From: Avimicrobium caecorum
GTDB lineage: Bacteria > Bacillota > Clostridia > Oscillospirales > Ruminococcaceae
DNA: 64,000 nt
Assembly (NCBI GenBank): GCA_904394705.1
Contig: CAJFNJ010000001.1
Location: 42,209-106,208 of the forward strand
Reading direction: 5' to 3'
Position numbers and translations under genes: made by a program
In this document: in pieces, positions 43,604 through 50,362 of the stretch
How positions within the stretch are numbered: position 1 is the first letter of the stretch
Layout of the letters: each line of letters opens with the position of its first letter
The notes under the pieces: generated by a model
Told to the model about the DNA's origin: nothing
The model's input: the letters and a program-made list of their open reading frames with translations, nothing else
The model's database searches: none

Positions 43604-44962
43604 CTATGCCTGGGCCGGACGGAGCAGCGGCTCCTCTCCGGTGTCGGTGCTGCAGCCCAGCAGCCACAGATAAATCGCCGCCGACATCTCCCGGGGAAAG
43701 GCAGCGCCTGCCAGCTGGGCTGCCGGCATGGGCACACTGCCCGACAGCGCTCCATAGACCAGGTGGGTGACGATGTGCAGCCGCTCCCGCCCGGTCATCG
43801 ACTTGAAGCGTCCGAAGATCTCCGAAGCGGTGGACGGGTTCTCATGCACCCGGCGCAGCGCCTGTTCCATCTCCCCAGGCTGGTGGCTGTCCTCCTCCGA
43901 GAACCGGCGGATCAGCTCCCCATTGAACCGCTCGGCTGTATAGATGCAGGTCGGGTCGAGATCCAGCAGCTCAGCTGCCAGCTCCGCCTGACGCATCAGG
44001 TTGACCTTCACCGAATTGCGCCGCCGGGCACCCCATTTGAGCGCCCCGGACAGCCGCAGTTCCAGAGCTGCCGCCGCCGGCGCAGTCAGCGGGTTTTCCG
44101 CTGTGGTGAGAGCCTTCATGGCCCGTTCCGAGCCCTCCAGGAACCGGTCACAGATCCGGGCCATCTGCCCCTCCCGGAAGGAGTAGGCAAAGCCGTCCAG
44201 CAGACCCAGAGTCTTCATGGTATCCAGGTACCCCAGCTCCATATTGCGGCGGATGCGTGCCGGATCAAAGGTGATGAACATACCCAGATCCCAGTAGCTG
44301 CGGATGTACCGCACCGGAATATCATACATCAGCTTCTGGGGCACATGGCCCAGTGCCTGCAGGTCCACGGCCCAGATCTCATTGGCGCCCAGCTCGATGG
44401 CAAGGTCGATGGGCAGATTGTCCCGGTAGCCGCCGTCCACATAGCTCTTGTTGTCGATGGTGCGGCGCTTGAAGGCGGGATAACAGGCCGCCGATGCCAG
44501 CAGGTAATCCGCCATCTGCCCCTGGGGAATATCCTCCTTGGCCATTTCAGAGGCCTTCAGGCTGGGGATCTCCACTGTGACAATACCGAATTCCTTGGGC
44601 GACTGACGGATCTTCTCCTCGTCCAGACGGCTGCGCACCAGCTCCTCCAATGGGCCGATCTCCATGCCGCCATCCGCTACGATCTCCCGCAGGGCAGTCC
44701 GGAACGCCTTCCGGGTGCCGTCCAGTGTGGTGAAATCCTCTGCCTTGACATTGGTCATCACCGCTTCGTAGTTCATATTTTCCCACATGTCCACTGCGAA
44801 GTCATAGTCCCCCTGCACCACCAGCGCCCCGTTGAGCGCGCCGATGGAAGTGCCGGTTACCACATCAAAGTCGATCTTCAGTTCCCTGGCTGCCCGCCAG
44901 ACTCCGATCTCATAGGCGCCGCGGGAACCTCCCCCGCCCAGCACCAGACCCCGGTTCAGCAT
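43604..44962 (-). CDS. Patatin-like phospholipase
   Basis: 452 residues. The glycine-rich oxyanion motif LGGGGSRGAYEIGV, the nucleophile elbow GTSIGALNG (Ser near residue 43) and the catalytic Asp in VDGGYRDNLP (near residue 175) define a patatin lipase. The C-terminal half has no domain I recognise and ends RPAQA. It may hydrolyse membrane lipids in the cytoplasm; no signal peptide is seen. The ATG at 44962 has AAGG upstream; a GTG three codons earlier is possible. It is followed by the flavodoxin gene. Confidence 0.9.
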   Translation of the reverse strand: MLNRGLVLGGGGSRGAYEIGVWRAARELKIDFDVVTGTSIGALNGALVVQGDYDFAVDMWENMNYEAVMTNVKAEDFTTLDGTRKAFRTALREIVADGGMEIGPLEELVRSRLDEEKIRQSPKEFGIVTVEIPSLKASEMAKEDIPQGQMADYLLASAACYPAFKRRTIDNKSYVDGGYRDNLPIDLAIELGANEIWAVDLQALGHVPQKLMYDIPVRYIRSYWDLGMFITFDPARIRRNMELGYLDTMKTLGLLDGFAYSFREGQMARICDRFLEGSERAMKALTTAENPLTAPAAAALELRLSGALKWGARRRNSVKVNLMRQAELAAELLDLDPTCIYTAERFNGELIRRFSEEDSHQPGEMEQALRRVHENPSTASEIFGRFKSMTGRERLHIVTHLVYGALSGSVPMPAAQLAGAAFPREMSAAIYLWLLGCSTDTGEEPLLRPAQA

Positions 44963-45033
44963 GGATCTCACCTTTCCTTTCCTTGATACTGTTTGAGTAT
45001 AGACGATTGTCCCTGTCGATATGCGTCGAAAGC

Positions 45034-46041
45034 TCAGGCAACGCCCAGGTATTCCTCCAGCGTGATCCCCTGGGACATGATGGCCTGGGCTGTTTCCTCC
45101 CCTACATACCGGATATGCCAGGGCTCATACATATAGCCGGTGATGTCCTCGCTGTTTTCCGGATACCGGATAATGAACCCGTATTCCGCGCAGTGTTCAT
45201 TCAGCCAGATGCCCGCCTCGGTGGTGGCAAAGGTGCGGTACAGACTGGCTACATCAAAGCACAGTCCGGTCTGGTGCTCCGACTGTCCGGGAGGCGCCGA
45301 GTACCGGATCGCCAGCTCCAGGCCGTCCTTGCGCACATAGCGGTTGAAAAGCACCACCTGCTCATCAAAGGAACGGTACCCCGACAGCAGCGGCAGGTCA
45401 TGTCCCTCTGCTGCCGCAGCCGCCTGAAGCCGCTGCAGTGCCGCATTGGCCTCGGCATTGGAACCACCCTGGTTCCGGGGCAGCGGATAATCCCGGCTCA
45501 CCAGCAGAATCCCGTCAATATAGGTGGCGTCAGCACTGCCGGGCTGTTCGCCCTCTGCCAGCACCCGCACCGAATAGCCGGTCTCGGACATGGCGCCGGA
45601 GAGATCCTTTGCCGAAACGGTCACCACATAGGCGCCCGGCGTGGTGAGGTCCACTGTGGAAATGATGGTATAGGTGCCCGGCACCGGTGTGATGGAATCC
45701 TGCATATAGCTCAGTTCCCCATCCTCCGGATCGGTCACAGTCAGGTTGGCGGTGGGATCAAAGTCACTGCCCGCCTGCACCCAGACGGTATCAGCCCCCA
45801 GGGTGATCACCGGGTACTGATTCTGGGGCGCGGCATCGCTGCCCTCCTCCGGCGCCGGGTTCTCATCGGCGGAACCCGGCGCCTGGGCGTCGCTCTGTCC
45901 CACAGCGCTGAACACCTCCAGCAGTTCCGGCTTCAGCTGCCAGACCGCTGCCAGGCCGCCTCCGCCCAGCAGAATCATCAAAGCCAGAACTGCCGGCCAG
46001 TTCAGGCGTTTTTTCTTTTTCCGGCGTCGTTCATTCCCCAT
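45034..46041 (-). CDS. VanY-like D-alanyl-D-alanine carboxypeptidase (M15B) with Ig-like domain
   Basis: 335 residues. A very basic N-terminus (NERRRKKKKR), one membrane segment (LALMILLGGGGLAAVW), a Pro/Glu/Ala-rich linker, an Ig-like (DUF5011-type) domain at about 75-160, and an M15B peptidase at 190-335 with the metal motifs SEHQTGLCFD and EPWHIRYVG. It trims the terminal D-Ala of peptidoglycan stem peptides outside the membrane. The ATG at 46041 has GGGAGG 9 bases upstream; in-frame ATGs farther up lack a site. No van resistance genes lie nearby, so a housekeeping wall role is more likely than vancomycin resistance. Confidence 0.9.
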   Translation of the reverse strand: MGNERRRKKKKRLNWPAVLALMILLGGGGLAAVWQLKPELLEVFSAVGQSDAQAPGSADENPAPEEGSDAAPQNQYPVITLGADTVWVQAGSDFDPTANLTVTDPEDGELSYMQDSITPVPGTYTIISTVDLTTPGAYVVTVSAKDLSGAMSETGYSVRVLAEGEQPGSADATYIDGILLVSRDYPLPRNQGGSNAEANAALQRLQAAAAAEGHDLPLLSGYRSFDEQVVLFNRYVRKDGLELAIRYSAPPGQSEHQTGLCFDVASLYRTFATTEAGIWLNEHCAEYGFIIRYPENSEDITGYMYEPWHIRYVGEETAQAIMSQGITLEEYLGVA

Positions 46042-46170
46042 TCGAGGCTTCCTCCCGCAGTAGAAATTTCTATCAGCCATTGTAACACAGTCCGACCCGG
46101 TTTTCCATGTTTTTTTGGTTACCAAACTGTTTCGACCGGGTTCTGTATGGCTGAATTAGATTATGTTCTA

Positions 46171-46199
46171 TTGACAAAGTCTAATTCCCACAGTACAAT
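46171..46199 (+). promoter_or_regulatory. Strong promoter of the small-gene cluster
   Basis: TTGACA (46171-46176), 17-base spacer, TACAAT (46194-46199), about 130 bases before the first start codon. Confidence 0.82.
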
Positions 46200-46205
46200 A
46201 GAACA

Positions 46206-46287
46206 TGTAGGGTATCGTCGGCACACCACTCAGGCTGGCTGGCCCGGAAGAAAAAAATCTGCGGAGAACACTCCGCTTTTTTCAGTG
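46206..46287 (+). ncRNA. Candidate terminated leader RNA (about 80 nt)
   Basis: The promoter at 46171-46199 should start a transcript near 46206; the terminator at 46261-46282 would end it after about 80 nt. The sequence has GGCTGGCTGGCCCGGAAG and no ORF beyond an ATG-TAG. It could be an attenuator leader or a small RNA. It is not a family I know. Confidence 0.45.
46261..46282 (+). terminator. Terminator in the leader of the small-gene cluster
   Basis: Stem GCGGAG / CTCCGC with loop AACA, followed by six T, between the promoter and the first gene. Confidence 0.8.
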
Positions 46288-46295
46288 CAAAATCA

Positions 46296-46309
46296 CGAAC
46301 ATTTGTTCT
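46296..46309 (+). promoter_or_regulatory. LexA-like (SOS) box
   Basis: CGAACATTTGTTCT matches the GAAC-N4-GTTC core of the clostridial/Bacillus LexA operator. It lies 19 bases before the start codon at 46328 and after the leader terminator. It is a single site, so chance is possible. Confidence 0.4.
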
Positions 46310-46327
46310 TTTTGAGGAGGAACCTGT

Positions 46328-46516
46328 ATGCAACAGCTTGCCGAAGAATACCTTCATTCTGCGGAACTTCTGGATCAGCGCATCCGGCAGCTCCGGGGCA
46401 GCCTGGATCAGTTGTACGGAAAAGAATATCTCCATGCGCTGCGCCGGATCGATCTGCTCCGCCAGGAATACTACGAAACCCGGGCAGTGGGACTCTACCT
46501 GCTGCGCCATTCATAA
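46328..46516 (+). CDS. Small alpha-helical protein (62 aa) of unknown function
   Basis: 62 residues, predicted almost entirely helical by composition (Leu, Glu, Arg, Gln; LDQRIRQLRGSLDQLYGKEY), possibly coiled-coil. GAGGAGG lies 7 bases before the ATG. It is followed 14 bases later by the sigma region-4 gene, so the two are probably translated from one message and may interact. No family recognised. Confidence 0.72.
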   Translation: MQQLAEEYLHSAELLDQRIRQLRGSLDQLYGKEYLHALRRIDLLRQEYYETRAVGLYLLRHS

Positions 46517-46530
46517 GGAGGAAATGCCGT

Positions 46531-46887
46531 TTGCGTCAACCCTATCCCACCTACAACCGCCGCAATCTGCTCTATGCGGATATGGACCGCTGTCTGACCG
46601 GGCTGTTCCGGGAGGAGGGCTTCGGGGACAACCAGGACAGCCTTTCTTTTTACCGCCGGGTGATTGAAGCCGGGATCGAAACCCAGCTCACCCCCACCGA
46701 GCAGCAGATCATCGAACTGCGCTACCGCAGGGGGATTCCGGCGGCGGAAGCCTCCCGCCTGCTGGGCATTGACCGTTCCACTGCCAACCGCCGGCTCAAC
46801 AGGGCTCTGCTGCGATTGCAGCAATTTGCCCGGGGCTGTATGCTGGCTGTGGGAAATGGAGATAATTTGTTTACAAAATGCTGTTGA
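46531..46887 (+). CDS. Sigma-70 region 4-like DNA-binding protein
   Basis: 118 residues from a TTG start; AAGGAGG lies 9 bases upstream, directly after the stop of the preceding gene, and no in-frame ATG gives the same fit. Residues about 55-100 form a sigma-70 region 4 helix-turn-helix (LTPTEQQIIELRYRRG and AEASRLLGIDRSTANRRL). The first 50 residues carry no region 2, so it cannot work as a full sigma factor unless a partner supplies region 2. The gene neighbours are all small; regulatory role inferred. It ends KCC. Confidence 0.75.
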   Translation: MRQPYPTYNRRNLLYADMDRCLTGLFREEGFGDNQDSLSFYRRVIEAGIETQLTPTEQQIIELRYRRGIPAAEASRLLGIDRSTANRRLNRALLRLQQFARGCMLAVGNGDNLFTKCC

Positions 46888-46913
46888 GTTTTCCCGGAGT
46901 ACTGTGCTACAAT
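46884..46913 (+). promoter_or_regulatory. Putative promoter of the 44-aa membrane peptide gene
   Basis: TTGAGT (46884-46889), 18-base spacer, TACAAT (46908-46913), overlapping the stop of the preceding gene. Confidence 0.5.
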
Positions 46914-47025
46914 GAAGCTATCAGCACACCAAAGCGTCAAAATGCCCCGGTGTACCAACACTCCCGGCGCCGGTGAGACGATTCCGGAGCCTGTTTTCCA
47001 TTCCACAACCAAGGAGGATTCTGTC

Positions 47026-47160
47026 ATGAAATGCTGGCTTACTCACAATAAATCCAAGCTCCTGCTGCTCGCCGTGGTTTCGGTATCGGCGGTAGTAGTC
47101 CTCAGTACGGCTGCGGTCATGCAGGCCTGCCGTCTGGTGGGAGAGCACTTCGATTACTGA
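47026..47160 (+). CDS. Single-span membrane peptide (44 aa)
   Basis: 44 residues: a short basic start (CWLTHNKSK), then one hydrophobic segment (LLLLAVVSVSAVVVLSTAAV), then a short polar tail ending EHFDY. AAGGAGG lies 8 bases before the ATG, an excellent site, which is why this short frame is called. A hairpin with T residues follows at 47166-47199. Function unknown; the size and shape fit small membrane-protein regulators or toxin-like peptides, which is speculation. Confidence 0.6.
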   Translation: MKCWLTHNKSKLLLLAVVSVSAVVVLSTAAVMQACRLVGEHFDY

Positions 47161-47165
47161 TCCGC

Positions 47166-47199
47166 AAAAAGGGGAGGGACTTTTCCCCCTCTCTTTTTA
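47166..47199 (+). terminator. Terminator-like hairpin after the 44-aa peptide gene
   Basis: G-rich AGGGGAGGG pairs with TTCCCCCTCT, followed by CTTTTTAT. Confidence 0.55.
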
Positions 47200-47223
47200 T
47201 AGTCTGACTCAGGAGGAAAGATA

Positions 47224-47559
47224 ATGGCAAAACTGGAAGCAACCCTGCACGGGAACTTTTCCGCCATACTGAACGCCATTGACACCGCTGTGCTGGAGGG
47301 CAGCTTCACCGCCTCGATGGAGGACGAGAGCCACTTCCAGAGCAGCTCGGGCCGGTGCGTACTGCGGGTCTATGAGCGGTACAGCGCCCTGGGCGGCAAC
47401 CGGGTGAGTCTGAGTGTCCTGCTCTTGGAAACGGCCCATGGCGTACGCCTTTCCGCCATCGCATCCGGCGGCAGCCAGGCCATGTTCCTCAAGCTCAACA
47501 CCTTCGGCGAGGAGGCATTCCTGGAGTCCATCTCCGAAGCCGTCGCCCGGTATCAATAA
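47224..47559 (+). CDS. DUF6054-like protein
   Basis: 111 residues. CVLRVYERYSALGGNRVSLS near residue 46 and SAIASGGSQAMFLKLNTFGEE near residue 78 (the second read as ASGGSQAMFLKLNTFGEE) are the conserved features of this small clostridial family as I recall it; no function is known. AGGAGG lies 7 bases before the ATG. It is the last gene of the plus-strand cluster and ends at a strong terminator. Confidence 0.72.
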   Translation: MAKLEATLHGNFSAILNAIDTAVLEGSFTASMEDESHFQSSSGRCVLRVYERYSALGGNRVSLSVLLLETAHGVRLSAIASGGSQAMFLKLNTFGEEAFLESISEAVARYQ

Positions 47560-47561
47560 CG

Positions 47562-47598
47562 CAAAAAAGGAGCCTGCAGAAATGCAGGCTCCTTTTTG
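47562..47598. terminator. Bidirectional terminator between the DUF6054-like gene and the acetyltransferase gene
   Basis: Stem AAAGGAGCCTGCA / TGCAGGCTCCTTT with loop GAAA, followed by TT on the plus side and T residues on both strands. Confidence 0.9.
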
Positions 47599-47616
47599 CA
47601 ATGGGTCGGTATGGGG

Positions 47617-48204
47617 TTACATGAGGTTGTATTCAAAGTGCTTGCGGTCCTCAGGGAGGATCAGATCCTTCTTGGAATCCGCCTCGGTAATGGGACGCAC
47701 CGGCTTGCAGGGATTGCCGAAGGCCAGATAGCCATCGGGAATATCCTTGGTGACAACGCTGCCGGCGCCGATCACGACATTGTTGCCGATGTGGATCTCA
47801 TCCGCATATTCTGCCATGGTGGTACGGCCTTCGGCATCCATGCCCATGCGCTCCTGTGCAATGAGCGGATGGGTGGTTGCCATCAGCGATACATTGGGTC
47901 CGAAGCAGACATTGTTGCCGATATAGACCCGGGCGTCATCCATAATGGTGAGCCCGAAGTTGGCAAAGAAGTTCTCGCCGATAAAGGTATGGCTGCCATA
48001 GTTGATCTGGACAGGTCCCTGGAAGTAGAAGGTTTTGCCTGTGCTGCCCAGGATGCTGCGCATCAGCTCCTGGCGTTCCGGGTCATATTCGTCCAGTGTA
48101 TTGTAGCGGCGGCAGGCCTCATGGGCCTTGTGCTTGATCTGCCGCAGTTCTTCACTGCGAGGGTCAAACATCTTTCCCGCAAAGATCTTTTCTTCTTCAG
48201 TCAT
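47617..48204 (-). CDS. Sugar O-acetyltransferase (maltose/galactoside type)
   Basis: 195 residues. The N-terminal Mac domain (EEEKIFAGKMFDPRSEEL) and the hexapeptide-repeat left-handed beta helix (ARVYIGNNVCFGPNVSL, IGNNVVIGAGSVVTKDI) match LacA/Maa enzymes; the catalytic His lies in ATTHPL near residue 113. It transfers acetyl from acetyl-CoA to a sugar hydroxyl. It is the third gene of the operon with pdxK-like and ECF S-component genes, 39 bases after the latter; a direct link to vitamin B6 is not evident. Confidence 0.9.
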   Translation of the reverse strand: MTEEEKIFAGKMFDPRSEELRQIKHKAHEACRRYNTLDEYDPERQELMRSILGSTGKTFYFQGPVQINYGSHTFIGENFFANFGLTIMDDARVYIGNNVCFGPNVSLMATTHPLIAQERMGMDAEGRTTMAEYADEIHIGNNVVIGAGSVVTKDIPDGYLAFGNPCKPVRPITEADSKKDLILPEDRKHFEYNLM

Positions 48205-48243
48205 TGTTCCAACGCCTCGATTTCATTCAGTCCCAAAGGAGCC

Positions 48244-48840
48244 TTATGCAGCGGAATGGCCCTCTGTATGCTCCGGGAACAGTTTTCTGTGAATGCCTGC
48301 CTTCTGGATTGCCTTGAGGAAGAAGGGCGCCAGGATCACGGTGACAATCAGGGTCAGCGGGATCTGCAGGGCCGATGCGCTCAGGCGAACCAGCATATTG
48401 GCGATAATGGTGTTCATCTCCAGGCGGAGCAGGAAGTATTCGCTGATGAAGTTCTTGCCGTAGAACAGCAGGGTGTAAGCCAGGTTGCCCACCAGTGCGC
48501 CTACAAAGTTCAGCGAAGCCTTTTCTCCATAGTGACCGCCCTTGTGCGAGATCAGGCCGGCAAAGAAGCCGATGAAGAACTTATTGAACAGCGTAATGGG
48601 AGCTTCCGCAACATAGAGCGGGTTGGTGAAGTCATAGAAGAACGCGCCAAGGCCGCCGGCCACACCGCCATAGACCGGCCCGAGCAGGATACCGGACAGG
48701 GAACAGAACACATTGCCCATGTGAATCCGGGTCAGGGTGCCGATGGGGATGGAGATAAAGTTGCTGATAAAGGATACCGCTGTCATAACGCCGATGGCGG
48801 ACAGGGTATAAACGCTGAGCTTCGATTTCTTTGCTGCCAT
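48244..48840 (-). CDS. ECF transporter S component, probably for vitamin B6
   Basis: 198 residues with about six hydrophobic segments. FISIPIGTLTRIHMGNVFCSLSGILLG (residues about 27-50, read as two pieces) is the substrate-binding S-component pattern. The neighbour pdxK-like kinase 27 bases upstream points to pyridoxine or pyridoxal as the substrate, as in PdxU-type proteins; that is context-based inference. The ATG at 48840 has AAGGTG upstream; a longer start exists. EcfAAT must be supplied elsewhere. Confidence 0.82.
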   Translation of the reverse strand: MAAKKSKLSVYTLSAIGVMTAVSFISNFISIPIGTLTRIHMGNVFCSLSGILLGPVYGGVAGGLGAFFYDFTNPLYVAEAPITLFNKFFIGFFAGLISHKGGHYGEKASLNFVGALVGNLAYTLLFYGKNFISEYFLLRLEMNTIIANMLVRLSASALQIPLTLIVTVILAPFFLKAIQKAGIHRKLFPEHTEGHSAA

Positions 48841-48867
48841 AATTACCACACCTTCAAACAATTATTT

Positions 48868-49728
48868 TCAGAGGATCTGATATCCTTTGAGTACAGTCTG
48901 CTGTGTGAGCCAGCCCAGGACACGCTCCAGCTGTACGCCGCACCGGGTATCGGTGCCATAGCTGAAGGTGGTCTGGATTGCAAGCTCGGTGAACCGGGTT
49001 GCACGGTCCATGGCAATGGGAAGGCTGTCGCCGGACAGGAATCCGCCAATGAGTACGCTGGCATACATATCGCCGGTTCCGGGATAGCTCACCGGTACAT
49101 ACTCACAGGGTACCATCCAGAACGCGTTGCGTTCCCGGTCATAGCCCACATTGGTCATGGTGCCGGATGCCAGCTGCATGCCGGTGATCACCACATACCT
49201 CGGCCCCATTTCAGAGAGCCGGACCAGCATACTCTTGGCCTGCTGCCGGGTGATGGGATTGTGATCGTACTCCTCCCCGAGCAGGATGCAGGCTTCGGTG
49301 ACATTGGGCGTGATCAGATCTGCCACACGCACCAGTTCTGCCATCCGCTTCTGCATGGCCTTGGTATAGGTCTTGTAGGGCTTGCCATGGTCGCCCATGA
49401 CAGGATCGACAACTTTGAATGCCTCGGGATAGCTCCGGAAGAACTCCAGGCAGTGATCCACCTGATTTTCCGATGCCAGGAATCCGCTGTATACGCATTC
49501 AAATTCGATTCCCTGACTCTTGTAATGCTCCAGGCAGGGGGCGAGATAATCGGTGAGATCCCGCATTACCACATCGCCGAATCCGCCTGTGTGAGTGGAC
49601 AGGATTGCCGTTGGAATCGGGCTGACCTGTACTCCCATCACCGACAGCACCGGCAAAATCACGGTCAGAGAACAGCGGCCAAATCCGGACATATCCTGAA
49701 TGGCTGCGACACGCAAGGGTCTGTTCAT
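48868..49728 (-). CDS. Pyridoxamine/pyridoxal kinase (PdxY/PdxK-like)
   Basis: 286 residues. IQDMSGFGRCSLT at the N-terminus, VVDPVMGDHGKPY near residue 113, TPNVTEACILLG near residue 143 and the anion-hole motif YPGTGDMYASVL near residue 222 match the PdxK/PdxY ribokinase family. It phosphorylates B6 vitamers for PLP salvage. GGAGG lies 7 bases before the ATG at 49728. It is the first gene of a three-gene operon that also holds the ECF S component. Confidence 0.9.
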   Translation of the reverse strand: MNRPLRVAAIQDMSGFGRCSLTVILPVLSVMGVQVSPIPTAILSTHTGGFGDVVMRDLTDYLAPCLEHYKSQGIEFECVYSGFLASENQVDHCLEFFRSYPEAFKVVDPVMGDHGKPYKTYTKAMQKRMAELVRVADLITPNVTEACILLGEEYDHNPITRQQAKSMLVRLSEMGPRYVVITGMQLASGTMTNVGYDRERNAFWMVPCEYVPVSYPGTGDMYASVLIGGFLSGDSLPIAMDRATRFTELAIQTTFSYGTDTRCGVQLERVLGWLTQQTVLKGYQIL

Positions 49729-49757
49729 ACATTTTCCTCCGTTCACTCTGTACTTCC

Positions 49758-49786
49758 ATTATAGGCGGCTTTTTCCCGGGTGACAA
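49758..49786 (-). promoter_or_regulatory. Promoter of the B6 salvage operon
   Basis: TTGTCA (49781-49786), 17-base spacer, TATAAT (49758-49763) on the minus strand, 30 bases before the start codon. Confidence 0.78.
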
Positions 49787-49789
49787 AGT

Positions 49790-50100
49790 TTCCCAATGCA
49801 GGAATCCGTTCAGATCGGTTTATGCAATTCACACAATTATAAGCAAATCAAAAATCCTGTATTTGTGTATAATTACATATAAAAATCCGCATTTTTGAAA
49901 GTTCAGAAATATTAAGGTAATATTGACTAAATGAAAGTATACTATAATCACAGAATAAGTGCAATATGTAGAAAGAAATTTCCGGAAAAACATCTGAAAC
50001 TTTCCTGCGGCGATCTGGCAGGGAACCATGCAAGTTTTGATGAAAAAGAGCCATGCTATGGTTGTGCCGTCATCTGCCGCGGCACAGGAAAACGAGGTGA
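49790..50100. other. AT-rich intergenic region
   Basis: This stretch is much richer in A and T than its surroundings (around 49830-49980). No gene with a ribosome site and recognised product is seen; TATAAT at about 49942 lacks a good -35 box. Confidence 0.5.
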
Positions 50101-50105
50101 AAAGC

Positions 50106-50291
50106 ATGAACCGTTCCGCCACCGGCGTTATGACCGGACTGGCTGTGGGGCTGGCTGCCGGCACTGCCATGTATGCCGCAACCAACATGACCACAGCCCG
50201 TCAGCGCCGCAAGATGAAGAAAGCTGCCAACCGTGCCATGAAGAATGTGGAAGGCATTGTCAGTGATATGGCCTATATCATGAAGCCTTAG
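50106..50291 (+). CDS. Small YtxH-like membrane protein (61 aa)
   Basis: 61 residues: a hydrophobic glycine/alanine-rich segment (GVMTGLAVGLAAGTAMYAA), then a basic helical stretch (RQRRKMKKAANRAMK), as in YtxH-type small proteins. GAGGTG lies 6 bases before the ATG. The frame extends upstream without a better site. Function unknown. Confidence 0.65.
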   Translation: MNRSATGVMTGLAVGLAAGTAMYAATNMTTARQRRKMKKAANRAMKNVEGIVSDMAYIMKP

Positions 50292-50298
50292 CACTGCA

Positions 50299-50338
50299 CA
50301 AAAAGAACTGTCCGGCCGCTGACCGGACAGTCCTTTTA
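50299..50338. terminator. Terminator between the YtxH-like gene and trkH
   Basis: Stem ACTGTCCGG / CCGGACAGT with a 7-base loop, followed by CCTTTT on the plus strand and CTTTTT on the minus strand. Confidence 0.8.
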
Positions 50339-50362
50339 CATAGCGATGATTCTTTCCGGGAC

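Noticed and set aside
45034..46041. VanY-like gene as part of a vancomycin resistance operon
   Set aside because: No vanR, vanS, vanH, vanA/B/D or vanX neighbours; the membrane-anchored Ig-like layout fits general wall trimming.
46206..46287. Leader RNA at 46.2 kb as the SRP 4.5S RNA
   Set aside because: It contains CCCGGAAG but lacks the GGTCAGG...GGAAGCAGC core and the paired stem of SRP RNA.
49930..49950. TTGACT...TATAAT near 49.93 kb as a promoter for the 61-aa gene
   Set aside because: The spacing between the boxes is only 14 bases, too short for a sigma-A promoter.
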